From positions 1 to 21,460 of the forward strand of contig CACYDZ010000223.1 of assembly GCA_902773265.1 (NCBI GenBank): a stretch of 21,460 nt of DNA. Direction: 5' to 3'. This stretch comes from an uncultured Ruminococcus sp. Lineage in GTDB: Bacteria; Bacillota; Clostridia; Oscillospirales; Acutalibacteraceae. The notes below the pieces were generated by a model, which saw only the letters and a program-made list of their open reading frames with translations, ran no database searches and was not told the origin of the DNA. A program made the position numbers and the translations under genes. Positions 16,084-21,460 of this stretch are shown in pieces (the stretch's first letter is position 1; each line of letters begins with the position of its first letter).

Positions 16084-17907
16084 TCACTGGTTATTCGAAT
16101 GTTCGTCCGTTACCTTCGAAATGAAACAGTTGACAAACGGGTCGGCTATTCTGACAAAGTTGTGTTCGCAGGACATCTCATCTACACCAGTATCTATCGC
16201 TACATTGACACAGTTCCATGAATAGCTAATAGAATTTTTATACACATACTGTGGAGAAACCTTCTGAAATTCCAGTTGGTCATTAATAACAACACGCCTG
16301 AAAAAAGATTTTATGGTTTCATCTCTGTCAGCTCTTCCCTGCAATTCAAATGGGTCAAGACCTCCGGCAGGCTGTTGCAGATAAGATGGGAATAACATTA
16401 ACTCTTCATCGTCTTTCCAGTGTTCCTTTTCAGCTATATCCAACAACTGATTACTCTTAACCACAGTAAAGGCGATATGTCGGATACTTATGTTTGAACC
16501 AAATGCTGCATTGGAACGCAGGATGTCCAGAATGTTCAACAAATATAACATCGGTGACTTCGAATGGGAAATGTTGTTCTTCTGTAAACCTGTTTCTTTT
16601 GTATCAGGGAAACTCTCCCTCTGAAATGTTCCGTCAGACTTTTTCTCTGATACTTCTCTCTTTTCACTGTCTTCTTCGCTGAAATATTTGCTTAGTCCCC
16701 TCATATTTTTAGGTTCTACCATATAAATCAGCCCTTCAATTTTTTCCAATAATGGCGTGATACTATTATCAAAGTTTTCTATACTTTCAAATGTTTCTCC
16801 TGCCACATCAAATATGCCGATAAGCAGTTTTGTATTACCGAATGTTCCTTTACAATCCGTTATAGCAATATAAACAGGCGGTAAAATGGTATGTTCATTG
16901 GTATGTTCGGGAAATCGCTTCAAGGTATCGACCTCTCCTTCATTACGGATTTTTCCTGTAAATCTGTCCAGATTCTTGTAACGGGTTCCCTGTATGCGGA
17001 ATCTCTCCCTTTCAAAGGGAATTCCTGTCGTTATACTCCACCATCTTCCATTGTTTTCTCCTGTATTCAGACACGCCTCCAAATTGCCTGCCATCAACAG
17101 TGCGGACATATAAGTTGTCTTTCCTCCTGTGGGCGGTGCAACCATCATGACAGGCATATACCCCTGCAGTTTTTCCTTGTCAAACCATCCGTTGGGCAAT
17201 AAAGTATGACACTTCGGACAACATGGTAAAATATAGTACAAAATGTCATCTAAAGCATCTTTTATGACATAGAAAAAGGTGTTTTTCCCGACTTCTTTTA
17301 TAATATAGTCTGTTTTTTCTATCATTTCCATAAGTGCTTTTATTTCGCTCTTCTTGTCCTCTATTCGATTGCCCTCTCCCTGGGAATATAATAGATTTCT
17401 CGGTTCGTTATTCCCATCTATACCTTCCCATGTCTCTCGATACACTTCTGATACCGTTTTTTCTCCGATAACTTTATAGCGTTGATTTCCCTCAATTCCT
17501 GCCAGCTCTTCATTAACAAAACTATTGAAATCATCTACATCCTTGCTTCTTGGAAAGACTTCATAAACCAATATATCACGGCAATAAATATCTGTTACAT
17601 TGGATTTGTTTATCATAGTATGAAATTTAGCAGGACATCTCTTTCTCCACAAATCCATCTGAATAGAAACACTCTTTTCTGCAACCGGAGATGTTTCAGT
17701 TCTTTCAGTTCTTTCAGTTCTTCCTGCCTGTTGCGTTCTTTCATAATATACTGTATGGGCTGTATTGTTTTCAATGTTTTCTTTTGTCAACGAGGAGAGT
17801 TTTATTGCGGGAGTAGACTTCTCTTCTTTATTGTTTTCTTCATTTGTTTTAGCTATACTATTGCCTGTGCGTCTTGAAATATCTGGATTGGTCTTCTTTA
17901 ACGGCAT
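16084..17907 (-). CDS. P-loop GTPase of the double-GTPase (DO-GTPase2-like) type
   Basis: The 607-residue protein opens with a disordered, charged leader (1-80) carrying an RTE repeat at 63-71. A CCPKC zinc-ribbon-like knuckle at 229-233 directly precedes the nucleotide-binding core. The P-loop is APPTGGKT at 257-264 (Lys263, Thr264). The Walker B/switch II DxxG is DVAGE at 367-371. The base-specificity motif is expected at VKSNQLLD (483-490), where family members usually have [NT]KxD; here the Asp position is Asn486. The core has long insertions (about 400-450, Lys/Glu/Ser rich) as in TRAFAC double-GTPase proteins. It probably binds a purine nucleotide and acts as a switch with the GAP1-like protein encoded next. 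AAGGAG lies 10 bases before the ATG; the vWA stop is 14 bases upstream. Confidence 0.7.
   Translation of the reverse strand: MPLKKTNPDISRRTGNSIAKTNEENNKEEKSTPAIKLSSLTKENIENNTAHTVYYERTQQAGRTERTERTETSPVAEKSVSIQMDLWRKRCPAKFHTMINKSNVTDIYCRDILVYEVFPRSKDVDDFNSFVNEELAGIEGNQRYKVIGEKTVSEVYRETWEGIDGNNEPRNLLYSQGEGNRIEDKKSEIKALMEMIEKTDYIIKEVGKNTFFYVIKDALDDILYYILPCCPKCHTLLPNGWFDKEKLQGYMPVMMVAPPTGGKTTYMSALLMAGNLEACLNTGENNGRWWSITTGIPFERERFRIQGTRYKNLDRFTGKIRNEGEVDTLKRFPEHTNEHTILPPVYIAITDCKGTFGNTKLLIGIFDVAGETFESIENFDNSITPLLEKIEGLIYMVEPKNMRGLSKYFSEEDSEKREVSEKKSDGTFQRESFPDTKETGLQKNNISHSKSPMLYLLNILDILRSNAAFGSNISIRHIAFTVVKSNQLLDIAEKEHWKDDEELMLFPSYLQQPAGGLDPFELQGRADRDETIKSFFRRVVINDQLEFQKVSPQYVYKNSISYSWNCVNVAIDTGVDEMSCEHNFVRIADPFVNCFISKVTDEHSNNQ
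17694..17720. repeat. 9-bp in-frame tandem repeat, three copies
   Basis: TTTCAGTTC is repeated exactly three times within the disordered leader of the GTPase gene. On the coding strand it specifies successive Arg-Thr-Glu units. Copy-number change would alter protein length by three residues without a frameshift. Confidence 0.85.
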
Positions 17908-17921
17908 AAAATCACTGCTCC

Positions 17922-20486
17922 TTACTGTTTATTTTTTTTCTTGACTACGATTATCCAATCGTCTTTACCATCCCAAATTGTTGTTTTCCTAACCCTTTCT
18001 TCAGTCACAGTCATCTTCACGGTGTCTGACTGCTGTACTGTACCGTCTACGGATATCTGTTCACGCCCTGCAAAAATGATACTCAGTTCATCTGCATTTT
18101 CCGACGAAATAAAAATAATATTCAGATTTTCTCTTCTCTGCTCTCTCAGAAAATTCTTTACCGTCATCACCGCTCCGCCTGTTACCCTGAAATCTTCTAT
18201 GGAGGCAATATAAGTTACTGTATCAGACTTGAATGCCCGACCAAACTCTCTGTTGAAAATTACTGTAATCTCAAAAGGCATTGTAGACTGCAGTCTGCTT
18301 TTCTTATCAATGATTTTTCTATTTTTCTCCTTAAGATTTTCTATTGTGTCAGATACAATGTTTCCATTAAGACAACCTCTGAGTTCTTCATTTTTACTGC
18401 GGATTTCTTCTGCTATCTCGGATAATTTATGGGTATCATTGATTTGTTCTGTCTGTTCATCGGACAAAATGTTCTTGAAAAAGTCTTTACTTTCTTGCAG
18501 TTCCTGATTGAACATTTGTGTTTTGCTATCGATGGTTTCCAATAGTGCTGTTTCTTCACTTGTTATTTCGTCAATAATTTTTTGTGGAATACATTTTTTT
18601 CCCAGTGCTTCCCGTAATATGGAAAGATTTATACGGTAATTCTTTATATCACAGTCATTCGATAAATCACTACACCGTTTTTCCAGATTGTCTATATTTT
18701 TTTTCAGTTCGGCTTTCTGTTTTTTTATCTCATTTCTACGCTTTGTTATTGTTTCTCCTTTTCGACTTTTTTCACTATCTCTGATACTTATGCTACCTCG
18801 TCTTGGGCTGATAAATACATAATAAACACCTACCAACAACAGTCCTGCTAGAATCATTCCGAAAAATATGCATGATATCGTTCCGTTCACTATAAACCCC
18901 TCCATTTTTAAACTGACTTTCAAATTCGTACTGTCTCTGAAAATAAGATTACTGTCTATTTTTCCGAACAGCTTTTCTGCTTTACATTTTAGTCTGCCGT
19001 TTTCGATATACGGCACAGACACTAAACGATTATCTCCTTTATTGTAAATAACCTTATCTACAATAAGTTCGTTTATATCGGAATCTCCATCTCCAATATA
19101 AGCTCCTATATCAATATCAAAAACATATTCACCGTTTTCTGTCACGGTACAGATAATTTTCTGATGACAGTTTTTAATCAGATACGGTGCTTCCGCTTTT
19201 ACCTGTGCGATATGTTCTGTTATACATTCTATATCGATATAGTCATCGTATAAGATATGTATCTCTACATCTACTGTACCGTAACTGTTAAATTCAAACT
19301 CATCACTCACCAGCTTTCCCTTTTCTTGTCTGAGTGTCAGCGATTTATACAAGGATTTTTTTCCATCTGTCATAATATCACTGAAATAGATATCTGCTTT
19401 TATTTCGGCACCTTCATCGGGTAAATAAGAATTTCCTTTGCTGTCCGATAAGTCCGCTGTCAAAATACAGGAAGTATTTTTCTTCAGTACACTGCTATTT
19501 CCGTTATTATCTGTCAGCTTTCCCGATGCGGTCAGTTCTGTATAATAGGCCATCGTCACTTTTGTATTTTGAATATCTTTTTTATTGTCACCTTCTATTT
19601 TTATCGTCCACTCTCCGTGTGTGGGATTATCTATACACAAAAAAACATTGAAACCGTCTACCCATGAATTACTGCGATTTTTCTCTCCCAAAGGGCCTAT
19701 TACCGTTATCCTGATATGATTTCCTCTTGCATATGTCTGTAATTTCGTTACATTGAGTTTCGGTATGACAAAAACATATTTTCCTTCTTCGTCCAAAGAC
19801 ACCGTCTGATACTGCACATCTCCCCTTGAACCGTAAAAAATATCAGCAAACTTTTCTGTCATCAAATCCATATTCCCTTCATTGATATGGAAAATCTTTC
19901 TTGTATCCAGCAGATTTTCAAACTCGCTTTTCTTCGTATTCTCACCTATCAAAGCACAATAAAGTTCTATGTTTTCCTTTGCCAGTTTCTTCTTCTGTTC
20001 ACTTAAATCTGAATTTGTTTCTGTGTTTACACCATCTGTAATGAGTATCATTATCCTTTTTCTTGTCTTATCCTGATGTCTGAACAACTCCATTCCTGAT
20101 TCAATTAATTTTTCTGACACCGTCTGCTTTCTTTCTTTGTGTATTGGTAAATCAAAATAATTTTTGACTATCGCTTTATAACTGTTTTCATCTTCTATCA
20201 AAGTAAGATAATGTTTACTGCGTAATCTGTCCGTACAGTAAACACTGCCTACCCGTATGTCTGAACCTACCCCTGAATATACTGCATTACACATCGCATT
20301 GTGACACATTTCACTTTTGGCTATCATACTTTGACTGTCATCTACTACAAATACAACATCCAGTTTTTCATTCTGTTGCATATAGTTCTCTGCTGTTGCA
20401 TATATCAATTTCGTATCTACTGCACAGAAAAGCAAACAAACCAGAATAAAAAAAATGATATTTCGCCTTAATTTTCCATAAAACAA
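17922..20486 (-). CDS. secreted/transmembrane von Willebrand factor A (vWA) protein
   Basis: This 854-residue bitopic protein is the first gene of the block. A signal segment (about 8-28, possible cleavage after ATA at 30-32) is followed by a vWA domain (42-220) with an intact MIDAS metal site: DDSQS at 49-53, Thr122 and ITDG at 149-152. Beta-rich extracytoplasmic domains (225-530) come next. One transmembrane helix lies at about 535-558, followed by a positively charged segment (SPRRGS), so the C terminus is cytoplasmic. It holds a coiled coil (580-730) and a beta-rich terminal domain (735-850). This suits a sensor that recognises a surface ligand and signals to the cytoplasmic GTPase. The start is TTG at 20486: AGAGGTG lies 5 bases upstream, the signal peptide begins there, and the nearby ATG is out of frame and hits a stop at once. 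Confidence 0.85.
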   Translation of the reverse strand: MFYGKLRRNIIFFILVCLLFCAVDTKLIYATAENYMQQNEKLDVVFVVDDSQSMIAKSEMCHNAMCNAVYSGVGSDIRVGSVYCTDRLRSKHYLTLIEDENSYKAIVKNYFDLPIHKERKQTVSEKLIESGMELFRHQDKTRKRIMILITDGVNTETNSDLSEQKKKLAKENIELYCALIGENTKKSEFENLLDTRKIFHINEGNMDLMTEKFADIFYGSRGDVQYQTVSLDEEGKYVFVIPKLNVTKLQTYARGNHIRITVIGPLGEKNRSNSWVDGFNVFLCIDNPTHGEWTIKIEGDNKKDIQNTKVTMAYYTELTASGKLTDNNGNSSVLKKNTSCILTADLSDSKGNSYLPDEGAEIKADIYFSDIMTDGKKSLYKSLTLRQEKGKLVSDEFEFNSYGTVDVEIHILYDDYIDIECITEHIAQVKAEAPYLIKNCHQKIICTVTENGEYVFDIDIGAYIGDGDSDINELIVDKVIYNKGDNRLVSVPYIENGRLKCKAEKLFGKIDSNLIFRDSTNLKVSLKMEGFIVNGTISCIFFGMILAGLLLVGVYYVFISPRRGSISIRDSEKSRKGETITKRRNEIKKQKAELKKNIDNLEKRCSDLSNDCDIKNYRINLSILREALGKKCIPQKIIDEITSEETALLETIDSKTQMFNQELQESKDFFKNILSDEQTEQINDTHKLSEIAEEIRSKNEELRGCLNGNIVSDTIENLKEKNRKIIDKKSRLQSTMPFEITVIFNREFGRAFKSDTVTYIASIEDFRVTGGAVMTVKNFLREQRRENLNIIFISSENADELSIIFAGREQISVDGTVQQSDTVKMTVTEERVRKTTIWDGKDDWIIVVKKKNKQ

Positions 20487-20539
20487 AAAATCACCTCTGA
20501 TGTTACCAGATTCTTCTTTCTTCTAATATATTTGATATC

Positions 20540-20568
20540 ATTTTATCTCAACTGTTTTGTTAAGTCAA
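20540..20568 (-). promoter_or_regulatory. sigma-A promoter for the eight-gene block
   Basis: On the minus strand TTGACT (complement of 20563-20568) and TAAAAT (complement of 20540-20545) are spaced by 17 bases. Transcription would begin near 20533, leaving a leader of about 47 bases before the vWA TTG codon. No later promoter of comparable quality was found down to 3094, so one long transcript is plausible. Confidence 0.75.
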
Positions 20569-20623
20569 TATTTTCGGTCAATATTTTCAGGGTAACTGCA
20601 TAAAAATATTACTGAAGTTTATT

Positions 20624-20640
20624 GAGTGTGTTAACATAAA
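20624..20640 (+). repeat. left terminal inverted repeat of the IS remnant
   Basis: GAGTGTGTTAACATAAA matches the reverse complement of 21165-21181 at 15 of 17 positions. Confidence 0.75.
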
Positions 20641-20642
20641 TA

Positions 20643-20671
20643 TTTACAAAGCCTGATAAGATAGGTATAAT
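20643..20671 (+). promoter_or_regulatory. promoter-like sequence at the left end of the IS
   Basis: TTTACA at 20643-20648 and TATAAT at 20666-20671 are spaced by 17 bases, just inside the left inverted repeat and reading into the transposase remnant. It is probably the former transposase promoter, or one created by the internal deletion. Confidence 0.5.
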
Positions 20672-20679
20672 AAAGACAT

Positions 20680-21173
20680 GAAATTGACAGTACAATCATA
20701 AAAGCTCATCCTGACACAACAGATACCTGCAAGTCAAATGGTAAACAGAGTATCGGGCGTCCAAAGAGGAAACTGACAACGAAACTGCATCTGTGCTGTG
20801 TTTCTGAACGATATGCATTTGTTTTTCATCTTTCTGCCAACAATCATCATAATGCACCGCAAGGGCGAAAATTTATTGAAACCATTTACTCGGAAGATAA
20901 TCATGAACTTCTCTCATGGACAGAGCTTATAAAGGCAATAAAACCCGTGCTTTGGCTAAAGAACACGGGTTTTATGTTGTTGTTTCTCCAAAGAAAAACC
21001 GTAAAGCTCCTTGGAAGTATGATAAAGAACTTTATAAAAAGAGAAATCAGATAGAATGCTGTTTTCTCAGAAGCAAATGTTTTAGAAAAGTTTTTACACG
21101 CTATGATAAACTCGATTCAATTTTTCTTTCGGTGATTAGGTTAGCTATGATTTTTGATGTTCTTTTTATGTGA
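20680..21173 (+). pseudogene. transposase remnant (IS5 family, DDE), truncated and frameshifted
   Basis: The first frame begins EIDSTIIKAHPD, the first catalytic Asp region of IS5-type DDE transposases. It continues through KQSIGRPKRKLTTKLH to about SEDNHELL (near 20910). The reading then passes to another frame at MDRAYKGNKT (20916), which holds the second Asp (DRAY), the P.KNRK..W.YDKELYKKRNQIE segment with the catalytic Glu, and the closing TRYDKL, ending at the TGA at 21171-21173. The three acidic residues survive but lie in two frames. The N-terminal DNA-binding part is absent: an in-frame stop lies only two codons before His-Glu-Ile. It is therefore non-functional unless supplied in trans or read by frameshifting. 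Confidence 0.8.
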
Positions 21174-21181
21174 ACACGCTC
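21165..21181 (-). repeat. right terminal inverted repeat of the IS remnant
   Basis: TTTATGTGAACACGCTC overlaps the last codons of the transposase remnant and pairs with 20624-20640. Confidence 0.75.
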
Positions 21182-21194
21182 TAGTTTCAATTTT

Positions 21195-21460
21195 TCAAAG
21201 AACTGTTTTCTCATTCTGTCTGTCAGAAATAATTCTGCCGTCTGAAATTTCAATCTGTCTGTCGCAGCTTTTAGCAACAGACAAATCGTGCGTGATAATA
21301 ACCACAGTTTTGCCTTTCTGATTGAGTTCTTGAAAAAGTTTCATAATTTCCGCAGATGTTTTTGTATCAAGTGCTCCTGTAGGTTCGTCGGCCAAAATAA
21401 ATGCAGGGTCGTTGACAATAGCTCTGGCAATCGCCACTCGCTGTTTCTGACCGCCTGAAA
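21195..21460 (-). CDS. ABC transporter ATP-binding protein, C-terminal part (runs off the right edge)
   Basis: The minus-strand frame enters from the edge at the ABC signature SGGQKQR, followed by VAIARAI, Walker B with ILADEPTGALD, the D-loop and the H-loop IITHD. It ends ISDGRI...EKTVL at the stop at 21195. This is the MacB/LolD/BceA class of ATPase, which energises export or lipoprotein- and antibiotic-handling permeases of the FtsX fold. The Walker A half lies outside the window, so the partner and substrate are unknown. The IS remnant ends 13 bases beyond its stop codon. It is not obviously part of the vWA operon, which has its own promoter. Confidence 0.9.
   Translation of the reverse strand, partial: SGGQKQRVAIARAIVNDPAFILADEPTGALDTKTSAEIMKLFQELNQKGKTVVIITHDLSVAKSCDRQIEISDGRIISDRQNEKTVL

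Larger units (their letters stand above)
20624..21181 (+). mobile_element. IS5-family-like insertion sequence, internally deleted
   Basis: The element is bounded by 17-bp terminal inverted repeats with two mismatches: GAGTGTGTTAACATAAA at 20624-20640 and TTTATGTGAACACGCTC at 21165-21181. It is 558 bp long, shorter than the usual 800-900 bp of this type, because the 5' half of the transposase gene is missing. No target-site duplication is evident. It lies between the vWA operon promoter and the ABC transporter gene. Confidence 0.75.

Noticed and set aside
20415..20440. Possible lipoprotein signal (LLFC) in the vWA protein
   Set aside because: Phe before Cys does not fit a lipobox, and a signal-peptidase I site (ATA) lies downstream.
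1..21460. CRISPR arrays, tRNA and rRNA genes
   Set aside because: No regularly spaced repeats, cloverleaf-like sequences or rRNA segments were seen on either strand.

Overview
The window looks like chromosomal DNA from a low-GC Gram-positive anaerobe of the Clostridia, most likely the Ruminococcus/Oscillospiraceae side. The pointers are AT-rich sequence, GGAGG-type ribosome sites, frequent GTG and TTG starts, and small dispersed hairpin repeats. This placement is inference; there is no rRNA gene to confirm it.

Layout. Positions 1-104 (minus) hold the first 34 codons of DNA polymerase I (polA). Divergent from it, after a hairpin-rich spacer and a good sigma-A promoter, lie ddl (D-Ala-D-Ala ligase, 482-1519) and murF (1533-2903), which make the UDP-MurNAc-pentapeptide arm of peptidoglycan precursor. 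A perfect 40-bp palindrome lies 3' of murF. From 20486 down to 3094 runs a block of eight minus-strand genes, probably one transcript of about 17.4 kb from a promoter at 20540-20568. At 20624-21181 is an IS5-like element with recognisable terminal inverted repeats, an internal deletion and a frameshift. The right edge carries the C-terminal part of an ABC transporter ATPase.

The eight-gene block is the centre of interest. In transcription order it encodes: (1) a secreted/membrane-spanning vWA protein with a cytoplasmic coiled coil; (2) a P-loop GTPase of the double-GTPase (DO-GTPase) type; (3) a 1450-residue protein resembling GTPase-associated protein 1 (GAP1); (4) a 320-residue paralogue of the C-terminal part of gene 3; (5) a membrane-anchored protein with a degenerate FHA-like domain; (6) a greatly enlarged RodA/FtsW (SEDS) glycosyltransferase; (7) a class B penicillin-binding transpeptidase; (8) a 946-residue pseudo-helicase that keeps the fold pattern of the first RecA lobe of a superfamily 1 helicase but has lost Walker A, Walker B and motif III.

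Genes 1-4 look like a GTPase/vWA/GAP1 module of the kind described computationally as a putative bacterial conflict or signalling system. Genes 5-7 look like a dedicated peptidoglycan synthase: FHA, then SEDS, then PBP, in the same relative order as fha-rodA-pbpA of Actinobacteria but with no Ser/Thr kinase or phosphatase. The simplest hypothesis is that an extracytoplasmic cue read by the vWA protein is passed through the GTPase and GAP1 proteins to switch a private lipid II polymerase/transpeptidase pair. The synthase active-site residues are intact, while the helicase-like subunit can only be structural or regulatory. The combined operon is the candidate undescribed system.
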